Positions 18,212 to 28,273 of a stretch of 64,000 nt of DNA are shown one piece after another. Position numbers and translations under genes: made by a program. This stretch comes from Algoriphagus locisalis (GTDB lineage Bacteria; Bacteroidota; Bacteroidia; Cytophagales; Cyclobacteriaceae). Each line of letters opens with the position of its first letter. Within the stretch, counting starts at the first letter, position 1. A model generated the notes under the pieces. That model saw only the letters and a list, made by a program, of their open reading frames with translations, had not been told where the DNA came from and ran no database searches. Location: the NCBI RefSeq assembly GCF_900116615.1, contig NZ_FPBF01000002.1, forward strand, positions 1-64,000, given 5' to 3'.

Positions 18212-21200
18212 TTAAAATCCTACTTGAAGACCAAGAGTAATATTTCTTGTTTGAGGAATGATACCTGTAGCAGAGCCCAAGAATTCTGGATCATATCCAG
18301 GATAACCATCAGCATAAGTCCAAAGGTTGACTCCAGTAGCATAAATTCTCGCTCTAGTCAAGCCGATTTTGCTCAATAAAGCAGGCTGAAGATTGTACGC
18401 CAAGGAAACTTGCTTCAATCGGATGTAGTCAGCATTGAATAGGGAAGCACCTCCAGTATTCATTCCAGATGATCTTGGCTCTGTACCTCCTGAATAAACT
18501 CTAGGCTGGTAAGTAATTTGACCTGGCTCAGTCCATCTTGCATCGTAAGTTTGCTGAAGTGCATTCAACGTCAATCTTGAAGCATTTTCTCTCATGAATC
18601 CAACCTGACCGTCAGGGATTAATCTTCCATATTCATATTGGAAGAATACTGTCAGTTCCAATCCTTTGTATGAGAATGTATTATTCATACCTCCGTACCA
18701 AGAAGGAAGTGAGTTTCCTAGGATTTTTCGATCTGCAGCTTGCACTTGATATTTTAAGTTACCATCTATATCATACCACATCGGACGACCAGTAGCAGGG
18801 TTAACTCCAGCATATTCATAAGAGAAATATGAGCCTAAAGATTCACCTACCCGGATAGCAGGATCAGAAGGAAGCTCTGTTAATCCATCATATAAGGAGG
18901 TTAATTCGTTTTCTATATAAGTAATGTTGAAATCTGTATTCCATCTAAATCCACTAGGGGTATTGACGTTTACTGTACTAATTTCAAATTCCACACCTCT
19001 GTTTTCTAAGCTACCGACATTTCTGGTAACTGAGCCAAAACCATTAGTCCAAAGGATTGGCTGAGGGAATAATAAGTCGGTAGATTCTCTGTTAAAGACA
19101 TCAATAGCACCGCTAACTCTGTTTCCGAACAACCCATAATCTAGACCAATATTGAAGGTTCTGTTCTTTTCCCAAGATAGCTCAGGGTTAGCAAGGCCTA
19201 CAGGTCTAATACCACCAGACCCATTATAAGTACCTACGCCTTGATAAAGACCTCTTGAATCGAAGTTTCCAATTTGGTCATTTCCAGTGATACCATAGGA
19301 TACTCTAAGTTTCAATTCCGAAATCGTTGAGCTTGACTTCAAGAAATCTTCTTCTTTTAGGTACCAACCCGCTCTTATTGAAGGGAAAAAACCGTAAAGA
19401 TTGTCTGCTCCAAATCTAGATGAACCATCATATCGACCTGTTAGGGTAACTAGATATTTTTTATTGTAATCGTAATTAACCTGAAGGAATGTTCCCAATC
19501 TCTTAAATCCAGTCCAAAAAGAGGTGATATCCTCTGGAATCGCTGCAGATTGTACAGTTCTAAATTGGAAAGTAGGAAATCCTGTCGCTGATCCTGAGAT
19601 ACCTTGGTTTGTCTCCTGACGAAACTCGATACCGTAAATACCAGACACATTATGAACAGAGTTAAAGGTTTTGTTATAGCTCAAGGTCTGCGTGGTAATG
19701 AAGTTAACATTCCAGTTAGATTGAATAGAACCTCTACCTTGAACACCCCTTCCATCTGGAGTTCTTGGATCAGTGTAATCTTCTCCTTGAACTAATCTGT
19801 AATCAAGACCAAATAGGGATCTGAACGTCAGATTGTCTAGAATTTTATAATTAGCTGCAATGTTACCTACAAACTGATTCGTGCGCTGCTGACCTGAATT
19901 ATAGCTATTTACAGCAATTACGTTTTGATTTAGAATACCGCTGATACTTTCGTTGAATGAGCCATCTTCGTTGTAGATTGGGTTTTGCGGAAGAACTGTC
20001 GCTGCCGAGAAGGCAGGGTTACCCAAAAATGCTCCATCTGTTGCAAATGGTGTGTTTTGGCTGAAAGTACTCAAATTCAAATTAGTCTCAAATCGTAATT
20101 TACTATTAGCTTGAGTAGCTAATTTGACAGCAAATGTTCCTCTTTGGAAATTAACAGGGCTAACAGTAGCTTCTTGCTGATTGTATGATCCAGAAAGGAA
20201 ATAAGTAGTTCGGTCATCACCTCCAGACATGGATAGCTCATAATTTCTGATCTGCCCTGTTATAAGTGCTTCTCTCTGCCAATCGTAAAAATCAAAATCA
20301 GCTGCGATTTGATCCAATTCATCTCTTGTAAGTGATTGCCAGTTACTAGGAAGTTCACCCATGCTATTAAGTGCATTAGCCTCTGGAAGCCCGTTACCTG
20401 CATTGGTATAAGCTTCTTTACGTAATTGATACACTTCTGTACCGTCAGTTACATCAAGATATTTTAACGGTTCGGTCGTACCCGCATACACGTTAAAAGT
20501 AAACTGTGCTTTTCCCGACTTACCTTTTTTGGTAGTGATGATAACTACACCATTGGCAGCCTGCGCTCCGTAAATAGAAGCAGAAGCAGCATCTTTCAAG
20601 ATTTCCATGGACTCGATGTCATTTGGATTCAAGAAGGCTAGCGGATTGGATTGGGTAAAGTCTGCATCATTTCGGCTGTTCAATTGAACACCATCTACAA
20701 TGTAAAGTGGTTCATTTCCAGCATTTACAGAACCTACACCTCTAATTCTGATGTTTACAGCTCCACCAGGAAGTCCATTTGCGGAAGAAACTTGAACACC
20801 CGCAGCTCTACCTTGCATTGCTCTGTCAAATGACTGCAAAGGCAAGTTCTCGATAAGCTCTCCTTTGATTTGAGACACTGCACCAGTGACCTCTCTTTTA
20901 GATTGAGTTCCGTAGCCGGTCACCACTACCTCACTTAGTAGTTTAGCGTCTGGCTCCAACATAATTGTGAAATCGGATTGATTGCCAATAGTTATTTCCT
21001 GCGAAAGGAAACCAACAAAACTAGCGACCAATACTCCTCCACTTTGTGGAACACTTAATGAAAATTTACCATCAAGGTCCGTTGCCGTACCATTGGTGGT
21101 TCCTTTTACGATTACTGTTGCTCCTGGCACTCCAAGGTTATCCTCCGTAGAAATAACCGTACCAGTAACCACGCGGTCTTGTGCAAAAGCTATTGCACTG

Positions 21201-21241
21201 CATAAAAACCACATGAGTCCTAGAAGTAAAACTTTCCTCAT
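18212..21241 (-). CDS. SusC/RagA family TonB-dependent outer-membrane transporter
   Basis: 1009 residues from the ATG at 21241, where a clear signal peptide begins (RKVLLLGLMWFLCSAIAFAQ); the longer frame adds an unlikely 21 residues. Order: carboxypeptidase-regulatory-like domain (about 24-100), TonB box region (LSEVVVTGYGTQ), plug domain with GRAAGVQVSSANGLPGG and IRIRGVGSVNAGNEPLYIVDG, then a 22-strand type barrel ending in an aromatic residue (LGLQVGF). It imports a ligand captured by SusD using TonB energy. A promoter-like pair lies at 21271-21301. Confidence 0.96.
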   Translation of the reverse strand: MRKVLLLGLMWFLCSAIAFAQDRVVTGTVISTEDNLGVPGATVIVKGTTNGTATDLDGKFSLSVPQSGGVLVASFVGFLSQEITIGNQSDFTIMLEPDAKLLSEVVVTGYGTQSKREVTGAVSQIKGELIENLPLQSFDRAMQGRAAGVQVSSANGLPGGAVNIRIRGVGSVNAGNEPLYIVDGVQLNSRNDADFTQSNPLAFLNPNDIESMEILKDAASASIYGAQAANGVVIITTKKGKSGKAQFTFNVYAGTTEPLKYLDVTDGTEVYQLRKEAYTNAGNGLPEANALNSMGELPSNWQSLTRDELDQIAADFDFYDWQREALITGQIRNYELSMSGGDDRTTYFLSGSYNQQEATVSPVNFQRGTFAVKLATQANSKLRFETNLNLSTFSQNTPFATDGAFLGNPAFSAATVLPQNPIYNEDGSFNESISGILNQNVIAVNSYNSGQQRTNQFVGNIAANYKILDNLTFRSLFGLDYRLVQGEDYTDPRTPDGRGVQGRGSIQSNWNVNFITTQTLSYNKTFNSVHNVSGIYGIEFRQETNQGISGSATGFPTFQFRTVQSAAIPEDITSFWTGFKRLGTFLQVNYDYNKKYLVTLTGRYDGSSRFGADNLYGFFPSIRAGWYLKEEDFLKSSSTISELKLRVSYGITGNDQIGNFDSRGLYQGVGTYNGSGGIRPVGLANPELSWEKNRTFNIGLDYGLFGNRVSGAIDVFNRESTDLLFPQPILWTNGFGSVTRNVGSLENRGVEFEISTVNVNTPSGFRWNTDFNITYIENELTSLYDGLTELPSDPAIRVGESLGSYFSYEYAGVNPATGRPMWYDIDGNLKYQVQAADRKILGNSLPSWYGGMNNTFSYKGLELTVFFQYEYGRLIPDGQVGFMRENASRLTLNALQQTYDARWTEPGQITYQPRVYSGGTEPRSSGMNTGGASLFNADYIRLKQVSLAYNLQPALLSKIGLTRARIYATGVNLWTYADGYPGYDPEFLGSATGIIPQTRNITLGLQVGF

Positions 21242-21270
21242 ATTTGATTGATTAAGGTTTATATTATGTC

Positions 21271-21301
21271 CAATGATATTCTTATTGACGCAATATCGCA
21301 A
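21271..21301 (-). promoter_or_regulatory. Putative promoter of the SusCD operon
   Basis: Minus strand TTG (21299-21301), 20 bases, TATCATTG (21271-21278), one mismatch from TAnnTTTG, about 30 bp before the susC ATG. Confidence 0.35.
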
Positions 21302-21894
21302 CACAGTAAGTTACATTTTTAACCTGCAGCCAGTAAATTATAATAATGGAAAATCCTTATTTCATCGTTTTTACAGAATTATAATTGGAAAAAACTCAGC
21401 TATTGATCCATTAATAAATTTATGTTTTGTTATTTGAATGTTAACAAAAGTTAATTTTTTACTAAAATCAGCTCATATGGAGGCTAATTACATAAGCTAT
21501 TCTAGCAAGTAATTTAAATTTCAGAATATGCCCCTTATACAGAATTTTAGCAATCACAATAGAAAAATACATTACTATTATTGCTCAAAATAACATTTTA
21601 ATGAAATTATAATCTGATCAAACATAGAGAAAAAGTTCAAAAACCTTTACGCATAGTTTAAAGATTTAAAAAATAGTCGAACATATTGGGATTTTATGTT
21701 AACGGGATATTAATATTTGGACAACCGGCTTTTTGACTCCCAAGAATTATTAGTAAAACGGCAAGTACCTAACATAAACACTAAGAGCACTTTGCCAGTC
21801 CGAAATCATAAATCATAGACATTCTAACCAAATGATTCCAAAGACTATGTTGACATCATTTGAGACAAGCGCAACTTAAAAAAATCCATTTTTT
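21302..21894. other. Gene-free AT-rich intergenic stretch upstream of susC
   Basis: About 590 bp of AT-rich sequence with no credible ORF, hairpin terminator or RNA gene. A GTTAAC/GTTAA pair occurs near 21440-21455 but nothing ties it to a function. It is the only space available for regulation of the uptake operon. Confidence 0.5.
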
Positions 21895-23817
21895 TTACAA
21901 GATCTTGATTGTAATCCTGCGATTCAATGCTTGATTACTAGGACTGTCATTCTTAACCATCGGCTCTTTGTCACCCTTTCCTTCTACCAAAACCCGACCT
22001 TCATGGAAGCCCTGATCCATAAGATACCGCTGCACGCTCTGCGCACGTCGTAAACTAAGATTCTGATTGTAACTTGCGCTACCCACATTATCAGTATGCC
22101 CTGTGATCAGAATATTCACATTTGGGTTTTCTCCTAAAAATTTCACAAGCCTTTTCAAGGATGAAATTGACTCGCTTTTCAGCTCATATTCATCAAACTC
22201 AAAAAATACATTTTCAAAAACAAACTCCTCTCCCGCAGCAACAGGGACTAATTCCACCTTTAAATCCTTTACGTTTTTAATATTGTCGCGTTCTACATTG
22301 AAAATTTTTGGCAAATACCCTTTTTTCTCCACATAAAGCCCTGATATAGCTTTATCTGGATAGATCATGGTAAATGTACCCGTTTTTCCATCTGAGTTGA
22401 ACCGGTATAAAGTACTGTCATTAGTCAGAGAAACAAGCGATAAAGTAGCGTCAATTGGCTCTCCCGTCTTTGAATTAAAAACCTTGCCTTCAGTCACTGT
22501 CAGGTTTTCCCCCAGTGGTATTTCTTCGGGGAATTTGAATCGATATAGCAAAGAGCGGTCATGCTCTTTCTCGGATGTAGTTAGTTCGGTGAAATAGGCA
22601 TAATCCTTTTGCGCAGTGATAAACAAAGCCACTTGATCCAATTGGTCATTGATTGGCCAACCAAGATTTTCTGGTTTTGTAAATTCTCCATCGAGCACCT
22701 TGGAAAGCTGAATGTCCATTCCCCCAAACCCCGGGTGACCATTCGAAGAGAAAAACAGGATCTCGTTATTAAAAAACATAAACGGCGAAATTTCATCCTT
22801 CGGCGTGTTTACTACATCTCCTAGGTTTTTTGCTTCAGACCAAGTCGCATCATTTTGCATGACACTAAACCAAATGTCATTTCCCCCAAATCCACCTTTT
22901 CTGTTGGAAGAAAAGAATAGGACTCTACCATCAGCTGAAAGTGAAGGTTGGGAATCCCAGGATCTAGAATTGACATTTTTCCCCATATTCCTTGGACGCT
23001 GCCACATTCCATTTACCTTATAAGCTATATACAAGTCGCAACTTCCCTCGGAATCAGGGGCATCACAGGAAGTAAAAATCAATATATTCCCATCAGCAGT
23101 CACAGAGCATGTCCCTTCGTTATAAATAGAGTTAATGTTTTGAGCGATACTTTGTGGCTTGGACCAATTTCCTTCTGGAGAAACAAAAGACATAAAAATA
23201 TCCTCCTTGTCATTATTTCCGGTTCCATCCCGCTTTGTAAATAAAATCTGTTCCCCATCAGCAGTTAATACTGGGAAATATTGAAGCTGAAATTCATTAA
23301 GTGGAGCCGGGAGCTTTTCCTTTTCTATAGATTGAAAGTTCCCTACTTGCGAAGCCAAAAACTCCATTTGATCTTGAGTCTCTACATACGAGATCGACTT
23401 TTTGAAATTTTCATCCAACAAGGGGTCTATCGTTTCAAATTCATCTACCGCCTCGTGAAATTTACCTTGCTTCAAAAAAATATGAGTCATCACCCAGCCC
23501 AAATCCGCCTTATGCTTTACTGTAGCATTTTTCCCCGATAGTCGAGACTTTCCTGCGCTTATTGTTTTCTCAGCTTCTTCGAGTTTACCCTGCGTAATCT
23601 GCAGCTGAGCCAATTTTACATAAGCTTCCATGAAGGAGGCTTCGCGATTAATTGCGTCTTGATATTTACCTATAGCCGCATCATACTGCCGGGAAATAGT
23701 GAGTTCTTCACCCTCCTTATACATCTTTATTGCCCTGCCATCAATGATCGAATAACTTTGCGCATTCGCGAAAGAAACGATCAAAAAAAGAAGAATTCCG
23801 ACTAGAACAGGGCGCAT
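21895..23817 (-). CDS. PorE-like OmpA family protein (TPR, beta-propeller, CRD, OmpA C-domain)
   Basis: 640 residues from the ATG at 23817 (RPVLVGILLFLIVSFANAQ signal). Order: TPR-like helices (about 30-130), PD40/WD40-like propeller repeats (about 160-430; LFFSSNRKGGFGGNDIWFS, FFSSNGHPGFGGMDI), a carboxypeptidase-regulatory-like domain (about 440-520), and an OmpA peptidoglycan-binding domain at the end (ITGHTDNVGSASYNQNLSLRRAQSVQRYL). This exact order is that of PorE of the type IX secretion system, which anchors PorP-type proteins to the cell wall, though paralogues with other roles exist. It starts 4 bp after queE. Confidence 0.85.
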   Translation of the reverse strand: MRPVLVGILLFLIVSFANAQSYSIIDGRAIKMYKEGEELTISRQYDAAIGKYQDAINREASFMEAYVKLAQLQITQGKLEEAEKTISAGKSRLSGKNATVKHKADLGWVMTHIFLKQGKFHEAVDEFETIDPLLDENFKKSISYVETQDQMEFLASQVGNFQSIEKEKLPAPLNEFQLQYFPVLTADGEQILFTKRDGTGNNDKEDIFMSFVSPEGNWSKPQSIAQNINSIYNEGTCSVTADGNILIFTSCDAPDSEGSCDLYIAYKVNGMWQRPRNMGKNVNSRSWDSQPSLSADGRVLFFSSNRKGGFGGNDIWFSVMQNDATWSEAKNLGDVVNTPKDEISPFMFFNNEILFFSSNGHPGFGGMDIQLSKVLDGEFTKPENLGWPINDQLDQVALFITAQKDYAYFTELTTSEKEHDRSLLYRFKFPEEIPLGENLTVTEGKVFNSKTGEPIDATLSLVSLTNDSTLYRFNSDGKTGTFTMIYPDKAISGLYVEKKGYLPKIFNVERDNIKNVKDLKVELVPVAAGEEFVFENVFFEFDEYELKSESISSLKRLVKFLGENPNVNILITGHTDNVGSASYNQNLSLRRAQSVQRYLMDQGFHEGRVLVEGKGDKEPMVKNDSPSNQALNRRITIKIL

Positions 23818-23821
23818 GGAC

Positions 23822-24448
23822 TTAGGGTATGTCCATAAATTTATGAGTTTGAAGCGAAATTTTCCATTTTGGGCGATTTTTTGCAAAATCAATGATCACC
23901 GGAATAAACTTTTCGGCCTTGCTCCACTCAGGTTGGAGACGTTGTTCGCAGTTAGAATTTACCAGCTCCGCATGCTCTTCTGCAAAAGCAAAATCACTTT
24001 GATGAAAGACCACCACTTTCAGTTCGTCTGCCTGCTGATAAATGGAAGGATGCGGTTTTTTGAATTTCTTGGGAGAAAAGCAAACCCAGTCAAAATCACC
24101 CGAAAATGGGTGAGCTCCTGACGTCTCAATATTAGTAGTAAATCCTTTGGATTTCAAAAGTGCCGTCAGAGGCCCCAAGTCATACATCAAAGGCTCTCCT
24201 CCAGTAATGACCACCAATCGACCCGGAAAAGCCAATGCATCTTCCACAATCTTTTCTATGGCTAAAACCGGCCACTTGCCAGAGTCCCAAGATTCCTTGA
24301 CATCACACCAGACACACCCCACGTCACAGCCTCCAAGCCGGATAAAATAAGCGGGATACCCGGTAAATCTTCCTTCTCCTTGTATCGTGTAAAAAGCCTC
24401 CATCAACGGAAGCTCCAATCCTTTCGCTACTAACTCCTTCGTATTCAT
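23822..24448 (-). CDS. queE: 7-carboxy-7-deazaguanine synthase (radical SAM)
   Basis: Radical SAM enzyme converting 6-carboxytetrahydropterin to 7-carboxy-7-deazaguanine in queuosine synthesis. About 208 residues from ATG 24448 (the frame is open for 10 more codons with another ATG at 24478). The iron-sulfur motif is CDVGCVWC (Cx3Cx2C); MEAFYTIQGEG and VVITGGEPLMYDLGPL are the family's substrate and SAM segments. It uses the product of QueD, whose gene is at 14919-15338. It shares a transcript with the PorE-like gene, an apparently incidental pairing. A perfect -7 box is at 24504-24511. Confidence 0.93.
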   Translation of the reverse strand: MNTKELVAKGLELPLMEAFYTIQGEGRFTGYPAYFIRLGGCDVGCVWCDVKESWDSGKWPVLAIEKIVEDALAFPGRLVVITGGEPLMYDLGPLTALLKSKGFTTNIETSGAHPFSGDFDWVCFSPKKFKKPHPSIYQQADELKVVVFHQSDFAFAEEHAELVNSNCEQRLQPEWSKAEKFIPVIIDFAKNRPKWKISLQTHKFMDIP

Positions 24449-24503
24449 ATTCAGCTGAATTTTTGATAAAGCGGGCAATTGAACCGCTGGGTGAATTATG
24501 CCG

Positions 24504-24511
24504 CAAAGGTA
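24504..24511 (-). promoter_or_regulatory. Putative queE operon promoter (-7 element)
   Basis: Minus strand TACCTTTG followed by CGGC, a perfect -7 match about 55 bp before the chosen queE start. TTG at proper spacing is lacking (TTC nearby). It diverges from the leuS promoter. Confidence 0.5.
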
Positions 24512-24643
24512 AGGGTTTGGATTGGAAAATTCGAAGATTGAAAATTGAAAGATAATTAAGGAAATAATTAAGGCTTGTGAACAATCAAAACAGCTTACTG
24601 AGGATCAATTACCAATTTGAATTCAAAAGCCCGCCAATTTTTC

Positions 24644-24651
24644 TATTTTTG
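24644..24651 (+). promoter_or_regulatory. Putative leuS promoter (-7 element)
   Basis: TATTTTTG followed by CAGG, a perfect -7 match; TTC instead of TTG occurs 19 bases upstream (24622-24624). It lies 37 bp before the leuS ATG. Confidence 0.5.
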
Positions 24652-24687
24652 CAGGCATTGAGCTAAAAAATAAGAAAAAAGACAATC

Positions 24688-27462
24688 ATGGCGGAGTACA
24701 ACTTTAAGGATATAGAGAAAAAATGGCAGGCTTACTGGGAAAACAACCAAACTTTCCTTGCCAAGGTAAATCCTGACAAACCTAAATTCTATTCTCTCGA
24801 CATGTTCCCTTATCCATCCGGTGCTGGTCTGCACGTGGGCCATCCACTGGGCTACATCGCCTCGGATATTGTCTCCCGCTTTAAGAAATTGAAAGGATAC
24901 AACGTATTGCACCCGATGGGCTACGATAGCTTCGGCCTGCCTGCTGAGCAGTACGCTATCCAAACTGGTCAACATCCAGCGATTACTACCGAGCAAAATA
25001 TCACCCGCTACACCGAGCAATTAAAAAATATTGGTTTTGCCTTCGACTGGAGTAAAGAAGTGAGAACTTCCAATCCAGACTATTATAAATGGACGCAGTG
25101 GATCTTCATGCAGCTTTTCAATAGCTACTACGATCAGGATGCTGACAAAGCACTTTCTATAGATTCGTTGATTTCTAGATTTGAAAAAGAAGGAAATGCG
25201 AATGTAAAAGCTGTCTGTGACGACGAGACCCCAAAGTTTACCGCAGAAGAATGGAATGCTTACTCCGAAAAGGAAAAGCAGGAAATGCTTTTGAAATACA
25301 GACTCACTTTCTTGGCAGAAACCACCGTTAACTGGTGTGCAGCCTTGGGAACTGTGCTTTCTAATGACGAAGTGAAAGACGGATTCTCTGAGCGCGGTGG
25401 ACATCCTGTCGAGCGCAAGAAAATGATGCAGTGGTCCATGCGAATTACTGCCTATGCTGATCGCTTATTAAAAGGTCTGGAGAAAATAGATTGGTCTGAG
25501 CCAATCAAAGAAATGCAGCGGAACTGGATTGGTAAATCCATTGGAGCTGACGTGGTTTTCCAGGTAAAAGATTCCGATCAAACGATCAAAGTCTTCACAA
25601 CCCGTGTGGATACTATATATGGTGTCACCTATTTGGCTTTGGCACCAGAATCTGATCTGGCGGCCGCACTGATCACAGAAGACCAACGGGAAAAAGCTGA
25701 AGCCTATATAGAGGTAGCAAAAAACCGCTCAGAGCGTGAGCGTATGAGTGATGTTAAAACCATCTCTGGCGCATTCACAGGATCCTATGCGATCAATCCA
25801 TTCAACGGAGAAGAAATCCAGGTATGGGTGGCCGACTACGTTTTGGCTGGATATGGAACTGGTGCTGTAATGGCAGTACCAGCGCATGACGAACGGGATT
25901 ACAATTTTGCGAAGCACTTCGATCTAGAAATCAGACAAGTGATCGATGGCTCCATGGAGGATGGTTCATTTCCGGGAAAAGGTGGCTTGATTATCAATTC
26001 TGGCTTCATTTCAAACCTTTACATGAGAGATGCAATGGCAAAAGCCATTGAATTTTTAGAAGAAAAAGGCATCGGAAAAGGCAAAATCCAATACAGAATG
26101 CGTGACGCGATTTTCACCCGTCAGCGCTACTGGGGAGAGCCACTACCGGTTTATTTCAAGGATGGACTTCCGTATTTAGTAGAAGAAAAAGACCTGCCTT
26201 TGGTTTTGCCGGAGGTAGATAAATACCTGCCAACTGAGGACGGAGAGCCTCCACTTGCTCGCGCAAAAGACTGGAACTATAAAACTCCTGAAGGCGAATT
26301 TCCTTTGGAAAGAAGCACCATGCCTGGCTGGGCCGGTTCTAGCTGGTATTTCTTCAGATACACCGATCCAAAGAATGAAACTGCCTTTGCTGACAAAGCA
26401 AAAACAGATTACTGGGGAGCGGTAGATTTATACATAGGAGGTTCCGAACACGCTACTGGGCACTTATTGTATTCCAGATTTTGGACCAAATTCCTTTATG
26501 ATATTGGAGTAGTGAGCATAGACGAGCCATTCCAGAAGATGATCAACCAAGGCATGATCCAGGGCAGATCTAACTTTGTGTATCGTGTTAAAGGAACCAA
26601 TCAATTTGTGAGCAAAGGATTGAAAGATCAGTATGACACTTTTGAAATGCATGTGGACGTGAATATCGTTTACAACGATCAGCTAAACCTGGATAAATTC
26701 AAAGCCTGGAGACCTGACTTGGCAGATGCTGAATTCATCCTGGAAGACGGCAAGTACATTTGCGGAGCTGAAGTTGAGAAAATGTCCAAATCCAAGTACA
26801 ATGTCGTTAATCCTGATGACATCATCGAGCGATACGGCGCAGACACCTTGAGATTGTACGAGATGTTTTTGGGTCCTTTGGAGCAATTCAAACCATGGAA
26901 CACCAACGGCATCGATGGGGTTTTCAAATTCCTTCGTAAACTCTGGAATCTATACCACAGCAATTCCGGTGAGTTCCAGGTTCCGGACGCTGAGCCAAGC
27001 AAGGAAGAATACAAAGCCCTACACAAAGCCATCAAGAAGATGGAAGAAGACATGGCCAGCTTCTCTTTCAACACTTCTGTGTCCAGCTTTATGATTTGTG
27101 TTAACGAACTCACAGCTCTGAAAAGCAACAAACGTAAGATCCTAGAGCCACTGGCACTATTGGTATCACCTTATGCTCCGCATATTACTGAAGAACTTTG
27201 GAGCTTGTTGGGTCATGAAAGTTCCATCACGGAAGCTACCTTCCCGGCTTTTGACGAAAGTTATTTGAAGGAAAGTGCTTTCGAATATCCGGTGATGATC
27301 AATGGTAAAATGAGAGCAAAACTCAACTTGGACCTTTCGCTTTCCAAAGAAGAAATCGAAAAGGCAGCTTTGGCTGATGAAACCGTTCAGAAATGGCTGG
27401 AAGGTAAAGCACCTAAGAAAATGATCGTAGTGCCAGGCAAAATAGTCAACGTGGTCTTATAA
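24688..27462 (+). CDS. leuS: Leucyl-tRNA synthetase
   Basis: Class I aminoacyl-tRNA synthetase charging tRNA-Leu, 924 residues. The HIGH motif appears as HVGH in [16 protein letters not shown], the editing CP1 domain contains the [17 protein letters not shown] segment, and the catalytic loop is KMSKSKYN. An extra segment before KMSKS (about residues 630-690) is typical of Bacteroidota LeuRS. The C-terminal anticodon-binding domain and tail end at [10 protein letters not shown]. It is followed by a strong terminator. A tRNA-Leu gene occurs in the same window but is not linked. Confidence 0.97.
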   Translation: MAEYNFKDIEKKWQAYWENNQTFLAKVNPDKPKFYSLDMFPYPSGAGLHVGHPLGYIASDIVSRFKKLKGYNVLHPMGYDSFGLPAEQYAIQTGQHPAITTEQNITRYTEQLKNIGFAFDWSKEVRTSNPDYYKWTQWIFMQLFNSYYDQDADKALSIDSLISRFEKEGNANVKAVCDDETPKFTAEEWNAYSEKEKQEMLLKYRLTFLAETTVNWCAALGTVLSNDEVKDGFSERGGHPVERKKMMQWSMRITAYADRLLKGLEKIDWSEPIKEMQRNWIGKSIGADVVFQVKDSDQTIKVFTTRVDTIYGVTYLALAPESDLAAALITEDQREKAEAYIEVAKNRSERERMSDVKTISGAFTGSYAINPFNGEEIQVWVADYVLAGYGTGAVMAVPAHDERDYNFAKHFDLEIRQVIDGSMEDGSFPGKGGLIINSGFISNLYMRDAMAKAIEFLEEKGIGKGKIQYRMRDAIFTRQRYWGEPLPVYFKDGLPYLVEEKDLPLVLPEVDKYLPTEDGEPPLARAKDWNYKTPEGEFPLERSTMPGWAGSSWYFFRYTDPKNETAFADKAKTDYWGAVDLYIGGSEHATGHLLYSRFWTKFLYDIGVVSIDEPFQKMINQGMIQGRSNFVYRVKGTNQFVSKGLKDQYDTFEMHVDVNIVYNDQLNLDKFKAWRPDLADAEFILEDGKYICGAEVEKMSKSKYNVVNPDDIIERYGADTLRLYEMFLGPLEQFKPWNTNGIDGVFKFLRKLWNLYHSNSGEFQVPDAEPSKEEYKALHKAIKKMEEDMASFSFNTSVSSFMICVNELTALKSNKRKILEPLALLVSPYAPHITEELWSLLGHESSITEATFPAFDESYLKESAFEYPVMINGKMRAKLNLDLSLSKEEIEKAALADETVQKWLEGKAPKKMIVVPGKIVNVVL

Positions 27463-27482
27463 AGACATTATAATCAATATTT

Positions 27483-27516
27483 AAAGCTCATCCTGTGATA
27501 GGTTGAGCTTTTTTGC
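27483..27516 (+). terminator. Terminator after leuS
   Basis: AAAGCTCATCC pairs with GGTTGAGCTTT over a 7-base loop, with one mismatch, and six T follow. Confidence 0.8.
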
Positions 27517-27563
27517 TTTAATAATAAGAACTATTTTAGATACTAAATTAGCTCGTAAAAATC

Positions 27564-27965
27564 ATGTCTGACAAAATAGAAAATATTCAACGGATCATAG
27601 AATATTGGGTGAATTCCTCTGAACAAAATCATCAGACAATGAACAATTTATTCAAATCGAAAGACTATAACTGAAGTCTTTTTATTGGACATTTGGTACT
27701 AGAAAAATTACTGAAAGCTCATTATGTCAAGTCTAATAAGAAACATCCAATATTTATTCATGATTTACTTCGATTAACTTCGCAAACAAATTTAGACGCT
27801 TCAGAAGAGCAGAAAGATTGGCTTGATGAAATTACTACTTTTAACCTAAATGTTCGTTATGATAATTACAAACAGGATTTTCATCAACTTTGCACCAAGG
27901 AGTTTACAGAAATCTGGATCAATAGAATAGAAAAACTCAGAAAATGGCTGATCAACGAATTATAA
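27564..27965 (+). pseudogene. HEPN-domain gene interrupted by an in-frame TGA
   Basis: Reading from the ATG at 27564 gives 36 residues, then TGA at 27672-27674, then the frame continues without a shift for 96 more codons. The joined product (133 residues) is a HEPN-domain protein of the type paired with MNT nucleotidyltransferases: after the stop it reads SLFIGHLVLEKLLKAHYV, where family members carry a Trp just before, so TGG to TGA is the simplest change. The C-terminal helix has FNLNVRYDNYKQDFH. The 3' end overlaps the MNT gene by 22 bp. It may be inactive, restart downstream at TTG 27693, or be read through. Confidence 0.8.
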
Positions 27966-28258
27966 ATATACTTAACAAATACATTGAAAGCATCCCGGAA
28001 AAATTTGGGCTAAGAAGCGCTTTTCTGTTTGGTTCGTATTCCAAAGGGTCTCAAAAGGAAGAAAGTGATTTGGATATAGCTCTTGTTTTAGATCACATGG
28101 ATGACTTTTTTACCACTCAAAATGAACTTCGTAAACTGAGGCGCTCAATAGATTTGAGGATTGAGCCACACCCTATTAAAACTGAGGATTTCAATTCCAA
28201 AAACCCTTTTGCACTTGAAATTAAAAGTACTGGAATTAATTTAGTTACGACTATTTGA
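27944..28258 (+). CDS. MNT-type minimal nucleotidyltransferase (HEPN/MNT pair)
   Basis: 104 residues with the nucleotidyltransferase core FLFGSYSKGSQKEESDLDIALVL: the GSx(n)G..SDxDIA signature gives two metal-binding Asp, and a third Asp occurs in RSIDLRI. In characterised HEPN/MNT toxin-antitoxin systems the MNT protein inactivates its HEPN RNase partner by AMPylation. Here the partner gene is interrupted while this one is intact. Translation is probably coupled to the overlapping upstream frame. Confidence 0.88.
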   Translation: MADQRIINILNKYIESIPEKFGLRSAFLFGSYSKGSQKEESDLDIALVLDHMDDFFTTQNELRKLRRSIDLRIEPHPIKTEDFNSKNPFALEIKSTGINLVTTI

Positions 28259-28273
28259 GGCCGCTACATCTAG

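Noticed and set aside
26679..27131. 150-codon minus-strand frame inside leuS
   Set aside because: Fully within a well-supported synthetase gene; no signal of its own.
27672..27674. TGA as selenocysteine codon
   Set aside because: HEPN proteins have no selenocysteine forms, family members have Trp there, and no SECIS-like hairpin follows directly.
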